From the NCBI GenBank assembly GCA_900752535.1, contig CAADVV010000127.1, positions 1 to 24,019 of the forward strand: a stretch of 24,019 nucleotides of DNA, written 5' to 3'. The DNA comes from Bacteroidales bacterium (GTDB taxonomy: Bacteria; Bacteroidota; Bacteroidia; Bacteroidales; Muribaculaceae). This document shows positions 14,844 through 22,427 of this stretch, in pieces. Each line of letters begins with the position of its first letter. Within the stretch, counting starts at the first letter, position 1. The notes below the pieces were generated by a model. It did no database searches, was not told the DNA's origin, and saw only the letters and a program-made list of their open reading frames with translations. The position numbers and the translations under genes were made by a program.

Positions 14844-15599
14844 TTATTCGGCACTAGTGGGATTGGACATTTGGGAGGCGATCTTATTCAAGGTCTCTGA
14901 GATTTCTTCTAATGATACTTGAACAGTCTTATGGTTGGAAACAGAATGAGGTTTTACTAACCCTAAGACCAAATCTTCCATAGAGTCTTCTAGCGGACTC
15001 TGAACGAGCATATTTATTCTCTTTACAAATGTCTTGATAGGAATCTCTGCATGAAGATTATATTTATCGTTATACGCAACATCAACAGTAATATCAAAAT
15101 CTTTGTCACACCATTCTTTATTTATGTCTTCGCACCAACCAATCATACTATTCCACGCCTTTCCCGCTGCAATATAGACAGGATTTTTAGACGTATTGAT
15201 ATACATGTTTTGAAATTTGCTGTCAAGATTATGGATTAATTCATCTCCAAAGTTTATACATACATTAGAGGCATCATATTTGCTTGGATTTGAAACTTGC
15301 AAAAAGAATGCTTTCTTGTATACTATTATTCGACAAGTAAGATGAGGACGATGTTCTTCTTCCCACTGTCGTTTCATCTCCTCTAACTGCATCTTATTTT
15401 GTTTAAGAGTATGAATGGTAACAACAATCATTGCAAAAGAGGCTAACGCACCAATGAAACTGCCCCAAAAAGATAACCATGTTTGGGACTCTCCTATAAT
15501 TGGTAAACCACATGGAATTTGGAGTATGAAATTCAATGCAACGGGTACTAATAGTAGTCCGATAATAAGTATGAAATATTTTACTTTTATCTTGTTCAT
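14844..15599 (-). CDS. Membrane-anchored protein, unknown function
   Basis: A 251-residue protein. Two membrane segments occupy about residues 8-31 and 42-64 (YFILIIGLLLVPVALNFIL; FWGSFIGALASFAMIVVTIHTL), followed by a charged coiled-coil stretch (KQNKMQLEEMKRQWEEEHRPHL). A beta-rich soluble domain with VSNPSKYDASNVCINFG follows. 'Two helices, coil, then a HRPHL-type beta domain' is a layout seen in uncharacterised proteins of defence islands. It is visibly A+T-richer than its neighbours, suggesting separate acquisition. It has its own promoter at 15616-15646, with the start point about 10 bases before the ATG, and lies 6 bases from the Vsr gene. Confidence 0.72.
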   Translation of the reverse strand: MNKIKVKYFILIIGLLLVPVALNFILQIPCGLPIIGESQTWLSFWGSFIGALASFAMIVVTIHTLKQNKMQLEEMKRQWEEEHRPHLTCRIIVYKKAFFLQVSNPSKYDASNVCINFGDELIHNLDSKFQNMYINTSKNPVYIAAGKAWNSMIGWCEDINKEWCDKDFDITVDVAYNDKYNLHAEIPIKTFVKRINMLVQSPLEDSMEDLVLGLVKPHSVSNHKTVQVSLEEISETLNKIASQMSNPTSAE

Positions 15600-15615
15600 A
15601 TGTCTGTTTTATAGT

Positions 15616-15646
15616 CAAAATTACGAATAAAATTTGAGTCTGCAAA
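15616..15646 (-). promoter_or_regulatory. Promoter of the membrane-protein gene at 14844-15599
   Basis: On the minus strand TTTG (15643-15646) and TAATTTTG (15616-15623) are separated by exactly 19 bases, a full match to the Bacteroidetes promoter pattern. The start point would fall near 15609-15611, leaving a leader of about 10 bases before ATG 15599. The Vsr and DUF2075 genes could be read from it too. Confidence 0.75.
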
Positions 15647-15667
15647 GCAACCCCGCGAAAGATAAGA

Positions 15668-15707
15668 TTAAAACGCCACGGCAAGAGGGTGAGTCTTGTC
15701 GGGGCGT
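15668..15707 (-). terminator. Terminator at the end of the mobilization operon
   Basis: Read on the minus strand, the arms at 15694-15707 and 15673-15686 (ACGCCACGGCAAGA pairing with TCTTGTCGGGGCGT, one mismatch) form a stem of about 13 pairs with a seven-base loop, followed by TTTTAATC. It follows the stop of the last mobilization-region gene (15737) by about 30 bases and separates it from the promoter of the next gene. Confidence 0.7.
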
Positions 15708-15736
15708 CGGTCAAAGAGGATGGGAGAGTTATGGTG

Positions 15737-16168
15737 TTATAGGCGGATGCAGGCGATGCGGCAGCCAGGGACTTGGTTGGTCGGGAGGGGTTGACAGTCT
15801 TCGTCTGCGAAGTGGAGGAAGCCATGTGCCTTGGCAGTCTGTTTCAGCCAGTGGATGAAAGCTTTCATCTCAGCGTGGATGACTTCCTGTGTGCCTCGGA
15901 AACTGATGCGGATGATTATGAGCGTCATGTCGGGGATACCAAGGTGGCCTTCGGATCGTTCCCATAGGCGGAACTGGATGGTGCGGTCCTCGCCGAAGTA
16001 GTGGATGCAGGCTCCTACAGAGTTCCAGTCGAGTGCGGCTTCATCTGGGTCGCTGCCGAACACTTCGGAGATATAGGCGCGGAAGTCAAGGAAGAAGTCC
16101 ACGATTGCGTCGCGGGTTGCGGATTTGATTTCTTGCATGGGATGTGCGAGTGTTAAAGGGTTAAACAT
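15737..16168 (-). CDS. Unknown protein, second of a tandem paralogue pair
   Basis: A 143-residue protein of unknown family and the last gene of the mobilization operon. It shares with the upstream gene the framework LDWNSVGACIHYFGEDRTIQFRLWERSEGHLGIPDMTLI, then a WL-x-x-x-AKAHGFL-x-x-ADE segment and the C-terminal NQVPGCRIACIRL. The conserved RLWER, GHLG and PDMT blocks with the Cys in PGC are the best candidates for a functional surface. There is no membrane segment or known catalytic motif. It overlaps the upstream paralogue by 16 bases; ATG 16138 is an alternative start that would leave no overlap. Confidence 0.75.
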   Translation of the reverse strand: MFNPLTLAHPMQEIKSATRDAIVDFFLDFRAYISEVFGSDPDEAALDWNSVGACIHYFGEDRTIQFRLWERSEGHLGIPDMTLIIIRISFRGTQEVIHAEMKAFIHWLKQTAKAHGFLHFADEDCQPLPTNQVPGCRIACIRL

Positions 16169-16572
16169 GCGATTTTACATCCGGGCACCTGGTTCGGAGC
16201 GTCTGTAGGTGCGTGACTATCGTCAGCTATGTAGCGGAAACCGTTGGCTTTTGCCGCATCGCGTAGCCATAAAGATACAGCATCGGCTTCTGCCTGAGGA
16301 TTCGCAACCTGACCGGAGATGTAGAACACGTGGACGATGATGGTCATGTCGGGTACTCCGAGATGTCCGTCAGAACGTTCCCAGAGACGGAACTCGAATG
16401 CTCGGTTCTGTCCGTGGTAACGAGCTGTTGCGCCGACGCAGTTCCAGTCGAGCATGAGCTGGTCGGTAGTTGCTGAATAGTTCTCTACCATGTAGTTTAC
16501 AAAGTCGTGGTAGAAGGCCTTGATGCTCGTCTGAGCACCTGCCGAGATTGGATTTGAAAAGTTTGCTGTCAT
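16153..16572 (-). CDS. Unknown protein, first of a tandem paralogue pair
   Basis: A 139-residue protein clearly homologous to the following gene: LDWNCVGATARYHGQNRAFEFRLWERSDGHLGVPDMTII, WLRDAAKANGFRYIADD and NQVPGCKIACLTL align without large gaps. About half the residues in the central block are identical, so this is an old duplication that has diverged while keeping the same core. I do not recognise the family. It starts 21 bases after the stop of the membrane-anchored coiled-coil gene and belongs to the relaxase operon, so a role in mobilization or maintenance of the element is a reasonable guess from position only. Confidence 0.78.
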   Translation of the reverse strand: MTANFSNPISAGAQTSIKAFYHDFVNYMVENYSATTDQLMLDWNCVGATARYHGQNRAFEFRLWERSDGHLGVPDMTIIVHVFYISGQVANPQAEADAVSLWLRDAAKANGFRYIADDSHAPTDAPNQVPGCKIACLTL

Positions 16573-16593
16573 TGGGTTTGTGAAGTTTGAAGT

Positions 16594-17376
16594 TTACCAA
16601 AGATGGTTGTTGGACTCAGGAGTCCAAGGGTCAGAGGGGCGGAAATAAACGTGGGTGCGGTCGGCGTTCTTGCGGCGTTCATGTCGGATAGTCATTGCCT
16701 TGATGCTGTCCTGTTCCTGACGGGTCCCGACCATCATCGCCTCTTCGCGGAGCATCATGTTGCGGATGCCTTCTGCGTCGTAGCTCACGCGCTCATAGCG
16801 GTAAAGCCATTCAACTTTCTGAAGGTGCTCGTTCTCCTTATTGAGATTGTAGCACCAGATGCCGAGACCGACAGCGATAAGCACTAAAGCTACTGCAACG
16901 GCATATACCCATTTGGGAATTGCCGCCCATATAGCGCCGTTGACTATGCTATACATTCGGTCGGAGAGCTTCTTTGCCGATTCGTTGAGTCCGTTAATCT
17001 GGTTTGTGAACTCATTTCGGATGCCGACATGGAGGGCCTTTGTGACGTTCTTGTCGAGTCCGTTCTTGAAGGCTTTGGCGAAGGCTTCTGCCAGCTTCTC
17101 CGGGAACTGCGAGAAGTCCAGACTTTTGAGAGCGTCGATTTTTTGCTGCTTGAGGGCTGCTTCAACAACGGCCCTTACGGACTCGTTGGTGGCAACATTC
17201 TCCGGCAGCTCGACCTGAATTTTATCAGGAACACAAGGTGCGGTTGATGTCTGCTCCGGGGTAGATACCAGTCTGGTATCAATGTCAGTGAGCAAATCCT
17301 TGTTCTCTTTCGCGATTTTGAGAAGGCCGTCAATCTTCTCATCTTGTTTCTTGACGATGGAATACATATCAGCCAT
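16594..17376 (-). CDS. Membrane-anchored coiled-coil protein of the mobilization operon
   Basis: A 260-residue protein. Residues 1-40 form a short coiled coil (IVKKQDEKIDGLLKIAKENKDLLTDIDTRL). A long helical region with an amphipathic stretch follows (EKLAEAFAKAFKNGLDKNVTKALHVGIRNEFTNQINGLNESAKKLSDRMYS). One membrane segment lies at about 157-176 (WVYAVAVALVLIAVGLGIWCY). The charged C-terminal tail has RNMMLREEAMMVG. Genes with this plan often follow the relaxase in Bacteroidales mobilizable elements, where they may link the relaxosome to the membrane or to a coupling protein; that role is inferred. Its ATG overlaps the relaxase stop by one base (TAATG), so it is translationally coupled. Confidence 0.75.
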   Translation of the reverse strand: MADMYSIVKKQDEKIDGLLKIAKENKDLLTDIDTRLVSTPEQTSTAPCVPDKIQVELPENVATNESVRAVVEAALKQQKIDALKSLDFSQFPEKLAEAFAKAFKNGLDKNVTKALHVGIRNEFTNQINGLNESAKKLSDRMYSIVNGAIWAAIPKWVYAVAVALVLIAVGLGIWCYNLNKENEHLQKVEWLYRYERVSYDAEGIRNMMLREEAMMVGTRQEQDSIKAMTIRHERRKNADRTHVYFRPSDPWTPESNNHLW

Positions 17377-18323
17377 TACAGTGATCTTCCTTTCTTCTTT
17401 TTGGGTTTCTTTTTCATTCTGCGTTCAAAGTCCGCTTCCTCCGGGTCATAGCCGGGCCCGACTTGGAATAGCCCGCCAAGAGCCTGACCTCCCGTTTCGA
17501 TTATGCTCTCTACGACATTCGCCACGGGCGATTCCTTAACTTTTGCCGTTACCGAAATCGATGCCGTTTGCTGAGACTGTGCCTCCTTGATTCCGGCGTT
17601 CTTGGAAAAGAATTTGTCGAGACGCATGTAAGAGAAAGCGCGGTCAATCTTTGAGCCGTTGAAGGTAAATTCGCCGTCTGAGAAGCGTATGCCCTGCGGC
17701 TTGCCGGTGGCGCGGTCGTTGTAAAATTCGACTGTTATTCCGGCCGGAGCGAGGCGACGGCGGAACTCATCCCACGATTTGCAGCGGTACATCGCAGCCT
17801 GAATCCTGGGCTTCATCTCGGCAATCGCGTCCTCATACAGCTTCTTTTTCGGAGAAAAAGTCAGTCCGTATTTCAGTTTTATTGCCTTGGTCGCCTTATG
17901 GCTTTTGTCGAAATTGTTGCTTTCGTCGATGGCTTTGCCGTGAAGATTTACGCGGTTATAGACTATATGGAAATGCGGAGAACCCGTTTCGAGATGACGC
18001 ACAATCAGATATTGCGTGTCCCGGATGCCTATCCGTTCCATATATTCTTTTGCAAGCTGAACCATGAACTCATCGGTGAGACGGGGTAAATCTGCCTTGT
18101 CGAAACTCACGGCGATATGTCCGATGGGCTTGCTGATTCTCTTGTTGAGGCTCGCCCCGATGTCGAAACTGTCCACAATTCTGCGATAATCGTTTCCGAG
18201 AATCCCGTCGGAATCTATCACTCGCCAAGTGTCGGCGGTGTACTGTTCCTTGTCATGGAACTCACGCATGACATAGCCGACAATAGCGGCTGCGGTTCCT
18301 TTTGCGAGTATTTTTGCTATCAT
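17376..18323 (-). CDS. mobB: Relaxase/mobilization nuclease, MobB (MOBP-like)
   Basis: A 315-residue relaxase that nicks oriT and leads the strand into the recipient. The N-terminus carries the usual short motif (VGYVMREFHDK, with a candidate catalytic Tyr17). Next come IGHIAVSF (His69) and the metal-binding motif VRHLETGSPHFHIVYNRV (His110, His117, His119), followed by NLHGKAIDESNNF. The C-terminal tail is basic (RRMKKKPKKKKGRSL). This is the Bacteroides MobB/BmgA type, at ordinary length. It overlaps the upstream MobC-like gene by ATGA (18320-18323) and the downstream gene by one base. Confidence 0.92.
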   Translation of the reverse strand: MIAKILAKGTAAAIVGYVMREFHDKEQYTADTWRVIDSDGILGNDYRRIVDSFDIGASLNKRISKPIGHIAVSFDKADLPRLTDEFMVQLAKEYMERIGIRDTQYLIVRHLETGSPHFHIVYNRVNLHGKAIDESNNFDKSHKATKAIKLKYGLTFSPKKKLYEDAIAEMKPRIQAAMYRCKSWDEFRRRLAPAGITVEFYNDRATGKPQGIRFSDGEFTFNGSKIDRAFSYMRLDKFFSKNAGIKEAQSQQTASISVTAKVKESPVANVVESIIETGGQALGGLFQVGPGYDPEEADFERRMKKKPKKKKGRSL

Positions 18324-18706
18324 AACAGAGAGGAATTTGAGGTTTTCAACTTGCTAAGTGTCGCTAAAATTCCGTCGAGACAAGCCTCCGCTTTTCGCTT
18401 TGTCGAGGGCCATGAGTTAGCCTGACAAGCCTTGACCTGATCGTTGAGATTCTTGCCTTGGTACATCAGTTCGCGTATCGCCTCCCGTTCAAAGTCGGTG
18501 AGTCGTCCGACAACGGTGAGTCGAAATGCACAGATTCTAAGCAGTTCGGCGATGCTAACACCGGCGGCTGCGGCCTTGGCTTTCACCTCGCACTCTTCGG
18601 CATCGGTAAAATTCACTGAGACTTTGCGGTCTCTTTTATCACTGGATTCTTTCTTCGGTCGCCCGCGGAGTTTTACACCGGGAGCGTCATGATTGAACTT
18701 TCTCAT
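18320..18706 (-). CDS. mobA: MobC/MobA-like relaxosome accessory protein
   Basis: A 128-residue protein with a basic N-terminus (GVKLRGRPKK), a ribbon-helix-helix-like segment (DRKVSVNFTDAEECEVKAKAAAAGVSIAELLRICAF) and the family signature YQGKNLNDQVKAC. It corresponds to the MobC-like proteins that bind oriT and help the relaxase open the DNA; in Bacteroides elements the same gene is often called mobA. The open frame continues upstream into the palindromic region as far as 18814, but that stretch is the inverted-repeat DNA itself, so I start at ATG 18706. It is coupled to the relaxase gene by an ATGA overlap. Confidence 0.85.
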   Translation of the reverse strand: MRKFNHDAPGVKLRGRPKKESSDKRDRKVSVNFTDAEECEVKAKAAAAGVSIAELLRICAFRLTVVGRLTDFEREAIRELMYQGKNLNDQVKACQANSWPSTKRKAEACLDGILATLSKLKTSNSSLL

Positions 18707-18712
18707 TTGTTG

Positions 18713-18868
18713 AGTTGGGGATGGTGACCGCAGGGAACAGAGAGCGTCCTTCGGGATGCGAGGGGTTTCGGGTGGGAATTTTTTACCTCCCGAAACATAC
18801 CCTTGCATCCCCAACTAATCCACTATCGTTTCTTAGTTGTGCGCTGACGATAACCGCTCCCTGCGGTC
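18713..18868. other. Candidate origin of transfer (oriT)
   Basis: An intergenic region just upstream of the MobC-like gene holds three inverted repeats. A central one at 18753-18811 pairs GTTTCGGG with CCCGAAAC and, further out, AGGG with CCCT and GGATGC with GCATCC. A second is an 11-base perfect pair, AGTTGGGGATG (18713-18723) with CATCCCCAACT (18806-18816). A third is an 11-base perfect pair, GACCGCAGGGA (18726-18736) with TCCCTGCGGTC (18858-18868). Hairpins beside the relaxosome genes are the hallmark of oriT in Bacteroides elements. The nick site cannot be placed from sequence. Confidence 0.7.
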
Positions 18869-18889
18869 GGGTTAAACTTACGTCATTTA

Positions 18890-18921
18890 GTACTGAAGTA
18901 GGTACTGAGGTACCAACGTAC
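18890..18921. repeat. GTAC-containing short repeats beside the oriT region
   Basis: GTACTGAAGTAG (18890-18901) is followed directly by GTACTGAGGTAC (18902-18913), a 12-base tandem repeat, and then by a fourth GTAC at 18918-18921. These may be binding sites for the MobC-like protein or promoter-related sites for its gene. Weak evidence. Confidence 0.4.
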
Positions 18922-19001
18922 TTTAGGTGGTAAGGTCGGACTGCCGAACGGTCTATGGGTCGGAATGTCGTTAGACCTATGAGATGTCAGATAGACATTT
19001 T

Positions 19002-19499
19002 TCATAGCTTGCGCCAGATTTCAATGTCGTCGGCATATACTGTTAAATGCTCGACCAGGATGGCATTGATATAGCTGCCGACAGTCGTGTCGCGGTCTCC
19101 GAGGATACGAGCGATGCGTTCGAGCTTCTCCCAAACACTGTCTTCGATGTTGACTGGATGACGCTTTGCCAGCTTTGACGGCATAAGATAGGTTGCCTTG
19201 AAGTCGGCGAAATCCGATTTGCGCTGTTGCTTGCCGATTCGCTGTTGCTTCGGCGGCTCGGTCGTGGCAATTATGGCTGTTGCCTCGGTTGCTGCCTGCT
19301 CGTTATCAAACAGATTGTCGACGTTGGCAGGTGTGGTGCTGTTAACGGTGTTGCCGCTGTTAACAGGATTGGTGGAGTTGATAGGGTTATCTGATTCCAT
19401 AATAAAATCGGGATTAAGAGTTGATACTTTGGATTTGGTTGCATCAATCAACTCAGTTGACTTGGATGCGGGTGTTGAGGGAGTTTTCTTCGCAGTCAT
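19002..19499 (-). CDS. DUF3408 family protein
   Basis: A 165-residue protein. Residues 1-85 are low in complexity, rich in Asn, Thr, Ser and Pro (SDNPINSTNPVNSGNTVNSTTPANVDN), and probably disordered. The C-terminal part is a ribbon-helix-helix-like domain: FKATYLMPSKLAKRHPVNIEDSVWEKLERIARILGDRDTTVGSYINAILVEHLTVYADDIEIW. This is the DUF3408 fold, found next to mobilization and conjugation genes throughout Bacteroidales elements and probably DNA-binding. Its start overlaps the stop of the DUF6371 gene by four bases, so both come from one mRNA. It lies upstream of the candidate oriT, which suggests a role in control or partition rather than nicking. Confidence 0.88.
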   Translation of the reverse strand: MTAKKTPSTPASKSTELIDATKSKVSTLNPDFIMESDNPINSTNPVNSGNTVNSTTPANVDNLFDNEQAATEATAIIATTEPPKQQRIGKQQRKSDFADFKATYLMPSKLAKRHPVNIEDSVWEKLERIARILGDRDTTVGSYINAILVEHLTVYADDIEIWRKL

Positions 19500-20578
19500 T
19501 GTTTTTCTGTGTTTGAGGTTTTGTTGATAGCATCAGTATCCGGGTTGTACCGTTCAACTGATACGAGAGTGAGTTGCAGGTCGTCAATGAGTTTCTGTAA
19601 AATCGGATTACGGCGTATCATTGATTGCAGTATGGCTTGGTCAGGCTCTATTTGCAGGAGATAGTCTGCAATATCAAGTCCGGCTGTTCGCTCGTTATCA
19701 GTGGCAACTTCTTCAAGAAAGTTGAAGATGCTTGCCTCTATACAGAGGTTACGGAGCAAACTCAGTTTCTGTTGCCACTGGTCGGTAGCTCCGATGTCGG
19801 GATACAGGATAACCTGACAGCCTTTGAGAACACGGAGTGCATCAGTATTGAAGCATCCGTTTTTACCACCGGAAGCGAGCCACACATATTCGGGTAGATA
19901 GTAAGCTGCCACAAGTGCGGTCTTTTCGCTCTCGACAATGGCAACAGGCTTGCCTCTGTTCATCGGTAATAGATGTTCGCCGAAAAAGCACTGACGCAGA
20001 TTGAAGTCGGGCAGTCGGAGCAACGAATGAACCCATGTAACATGGTTGAACGGTTCCTTCACGCGCTTGCCTGTATCGGCATTATAGAGCATTACTTTCC
20101 CGGTGCGTACATTGCCGTCAATATCGGTCTGCCAGAATATGCATGCCCCCGGCCAGTGCTTCGATGTGCCGACGCGGTAATCCTTTATCAGTTTGATGGC
20201 ATCCTCGGCTCCGAACTTGGAGCGGAGGAACAGATAGAGATTGTTCTTCTCATATCCGTGCAGAGTCTGTGAAACAGTCTCTGCCGCGATGAATGATGTT
20301 GGCTTTCGTTGCTCGGTCGGCTTGGCTCGCCATGCTGACGGAGTTGCGAAATCGCGGTGCTGTGGCTTTGATTGAGGATTGCGCTCAAAGTATTCCTTTG
20401 GCGTGAGATTGTAGCCACAACTCTGTTCATGGTCGCATCTGTCGACATCATCAGGGAATGAGATTTGTTTCTCGGTGTCGATGTAGCGGCTAAAACAGCG
20501 TTTCTTGTGGCACGAAGGGCAACAGTGTCGGCTTCCGACCCCGTTATAGGGTTGGAGAATGAATCTATGATTATTCAT
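19496..20578 (-). CDS. DUF6371 primase-like protein (zinc finger plus toprim)
   Basis: A 360-residue protein. The N-terminal zinc-ribbon (RHCCPSCHKKRCFSRY followed by RCDHEQSCGYNLTPKEYF) is followed by a linker and a toprim-like domain. That domain has VAIVESEKTALVAAYY (acidic Glu) and QVILYPDIGATDQW (Asp). Conserved AGLDIADYLL lies near the end. This is the DUF6371 architecture of Bacteroidales mobile elements: a CHC2-type finger with a toprim fold, as in DnaG, so an element-encoded primase is the likely role. It is paired with the DUF3987 gene upstream, as in many such elements. The start ATG 20578 gives the normal length. Confidence 0.88.
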   Translation of the reverse strand: MNNHRFILQPYNGVGSRHCCPSCHKKRCFSRYIDTEKQISFPDDVDRCDHEQSCGYNLTPKEYFERNPQSKPQHRDFATPSAWRAKPTEQRKPTSFIAAETVSQTLHGYEKNNLYLFLRSKFGAEDAIKLIKDYRVGTSKHWPGACIFWQTDIDGNVRTGKVMLYNADTGKRVKEPFNHVTWVHSLLRLPDFNLRQCFFGEHLLPMNRGKPVAIVESEKTALVAAYYLPEYVWLASGGKNGCFNTDALRVLKGCQVILYPDIGATDQWQQKLSLLRNLCIEASIFNFLEEVATDNERTAGLDIADYLLQIEPDQAILQSMIRRNPILQKLIDDLQLTLVSVERYNPDTDAINKTSNTEKQ

Positions 20579-20667
20579 AGCGTTAATTATGAGATTTAGG
20601 TGGTGCAGTTTGTGCAGTTTCCGCAGTTTGTTCGATGAAACTGCTGGAACTGCGGAATCTGCATGGA

Positions 20668-22035
20668 TTAAAGTTTGAGATATTTGCCATGCGAGGATTT
20701 CTGGAACAGTTTGCCGAGATTATTTTTCAGGAACTCCATAAAGGTGCGCTCTGCCATATCGTTTGCTTTTGCGATGGCGATACCTTCTCCAGTCTCAAAC
20801 TCCTGAGGCAGGGCGCTGACTATTGCCAACTGTTGCGCTGTTAGCGACAGTTCCTTCAGAATTGTCTGAACCTTTACGGCTGATTCCTTGAAATATTCTG
20901 CGAGAGAAATGGCCCGTTCGACTGATATGAGGTCAATCATATCTTTACCGGCATCATTGCACGCCCAGCGCGCCATCTGAATAATCAGACAGAACCGTAT
21001 GGCGTAAATCTGGAGTTTGCAATAGATACCGACAATGGTCTCGTTTGGCTCACGGTCGCAGATGTCTGACAGTTCATGTTGCCACTTGAACAGACGCACC
21101 ATAGCCTCCTCGGTAAACGGTATGCAAACCGGCAGAATGTCGTTGTTCTCATCAACGGAGCATTGCAATTCCATGAGCCTCGATAAAATGCAGTGCCATT
21201 CAGCGGCCACATCTAATGTCGGTTGCTTCATCGACCACCGGGTAGAAGTTTCGTGGCGGAGCAGGACAAACAGAATACGGTCAATGAAACCATTGGCAGA
21301 GCGTTCCCCTTTGGCAAGTTCGGAAAGAATGCGTTTCTGCATCGTACCGATTACTGATACAAACGGACGTTTGATGAAGATTGAGCTGCGCGAGCTTTTG
21401 CGGTCGGACATGGTGGGCTTGGCACTGAACACCGACAACCAGAATTGTTCTTCAGAGCCGTTATTGTAACGGTTGAAATTTTTGACCCATGCCGATAATT
21501 CATCCGAGAGGAGACATAGACCACGTCGATTCTGTGAATGGACGAGACTCAGACCTTCCGGAGTAATATCAGACACAAGAAAACGATGGCGGACAGGTTC
21601 ACGGGGGCAGACCTCAATACCTTTTTCTGCACGTTCCTTCCGGCTCATATCGAGTTGGTCCTGATATTCCAGATACTGTTTCTCGTAAATCCGGTTCTGC
21701 TCGTAGTCATGCTCTACAAACGGACGCATTGCAAAACTTAGCGGATGGCTCTTGTTGGCCCCTGGTCTTCCTATGAGCGCCATATACAGAATGGCACTCT
21801 CATCCCAGCCCTCTTTCATCCGCGCAAGATGAGTGTTGCCTATCGCCACTGACACAGCCACCAGCATTGCCGCCGCTACATAATCGACAGGAAATCCATA
21901 GCAGTCGTTCACCTCCCTGATGATACGTTGGATTTTGGAGGGATAGAGGCTAATGGGAAATCCGCCACCGGTGATAGCGGTGCAGTGGTCGATCGCCTTG
22001 TCGAGCACGAGCTGAGGTATAAACACATCGCTCAT
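20668..22035 (-). CDS. DUF3987 ATPase (helicase/primase-type)
   Basis: A 455-residue protein with the features of DUF3987. It has DYVAAAMLVAVSVAIGN near the start, a Walker A-like IGRPGANKSHPLSF (about 88-101), a long charged helix (ENRIYEKQYLEY region) and a Walker B-like RGLCLLSDELSAWVKNFNRYN (Asp178, Glu179). Downstream is SIFIKRPFVSVIGTMQKRIL, and the C-terminal helical region contains SVERAISLAEYFKESAVKV. The family occurs with DUF6371 or toprim primases in Bacteroidetes mobile elements and is assumed to be a replicative ATPase. It starts 3 bases after the stop of the HTH gene on the same strand and lies 89 bases before the DUF6371 gene. Confidence 0.88.
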   Translation of the reverse strand: MSDVFIPQLVLDKAIDHCTAITGGGFPISLYPSKIQRIIREVNDCYGFPVDYVAAAMLVAVSVAIGNTHLARMKEGWDESAILYMALIGRPGANKSHPLSFAMRPFVEHDYEQNRIYEKQYLEYQDQLDMSRKERAEKGIEVCPREPVRHRFLVSDITPEGLSLVHSQNRRGLCLLSDELSAWVKNFNRYNNGSEEQFWLSVFSAKPTMSDRKSSRSSIFIKRPFVSVIGTMQKRILSELAKGERSANGFIDRILFVLLRHETSTRWSMKQPTLDVAAEWHCILSRLMELQCSVDENNDILPVCIPFTEEAMVRLFKWQHELSDICDREPNETIVGIYCKLQIYAIRFCLIIQMARWACNDAGKDMIDLISVERAISLAEYFKESAVKVQTILKELSLTAQQLAIVSALPQEFETGEGIAIAKANDMAERTFMEFLKNNLGKLFQKSSHGKYLKL

Positions 22036-22038
22036 AGG

Positions 22039-22422
22039 CTAACGGCTCAATCGATTTCGTCCGCCGGGGCGCAGCCCTTTGTTCATCTCGGCAACCATTT
22101 CATCATACTTCTCTTGCTGTGTTTTCGGTTTGCCGGATGCCATATATTCCAGAAGCTCGCTCTTGATGAATCGCCATGCTTTGCCGCCGGGATTCTTATA
22201 TGCCGGGATTATTCCGGCGCGAGCCTTTTCATAGAGAGTGTTCTTGCACTCTCCGAGTAGTTTGCAGGCCTCCTTCGCAGTGATGAAAGGAGAACCGTCA
22301 GTTGATGGGGGAGCAAGTGCGTCGCGCAGCTCCCGCAGCTCATCTTGCAAGGCGGATACTCGCTCGATGAGATAGACTACCGCTTCGGGAAGTCTGTCAA
22401 AAGTCACGGGTGTTGTGAACAT
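22039..22422 (-). CDS. Excisionase-like helix-turn-helix protein
   Basis: A 127-residue protein from ATG 22422. The frame continues to a TTG at 22458, which lies in the middle of the 61-base palindrome, so ATG is preferred. Residues 15-42 form a coiled-coil-like helix (AVVYLIERVSALQDELRELRDALA). They are followed by a MerR/excisionase-type winged helix (ITAKEACKLLGECKNTLYEKARAGIIPAYKNPGGKAWRFIKSELLEYMASG), where the W-R-F wing contacts DNA, and a basic tail (GLRPGGRNRLSR). Such proteins control excision or replication of Bacteroidales elements. It is the first gene of the mobilization and replication cluster and probably binds the repeats immediately upstream (22428-22602). Confidence 0.88.
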   Translation of the reverse strand: MFTTPVTFDRLPEAVVYLIERVSALQDELRELRDALAPPSTDGSPFITAKEACKLLGECKNTLYEKARAGIIPAYKNPGGKAWRFIKSELLEYMASGKPKTQQEKYDEMVAEMNKGLRPGGRNRLSR

Positions 22423-22427
22423 GGAAA

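Noticed and set aside
15403..15825. A 140-codon minus-strand frame across the terminator and promoter
   Set aside because: It crosses the terminator at 15668-15707 and overlaps two better-supported genes in other frames.
18707..18814. Thirty-six extra N-terminal residues on the MobC-like protein
   Set aside because: They are the translation of the inverted-repeat DNA; the family begins with a short basic segment such as that after ATG 18706.
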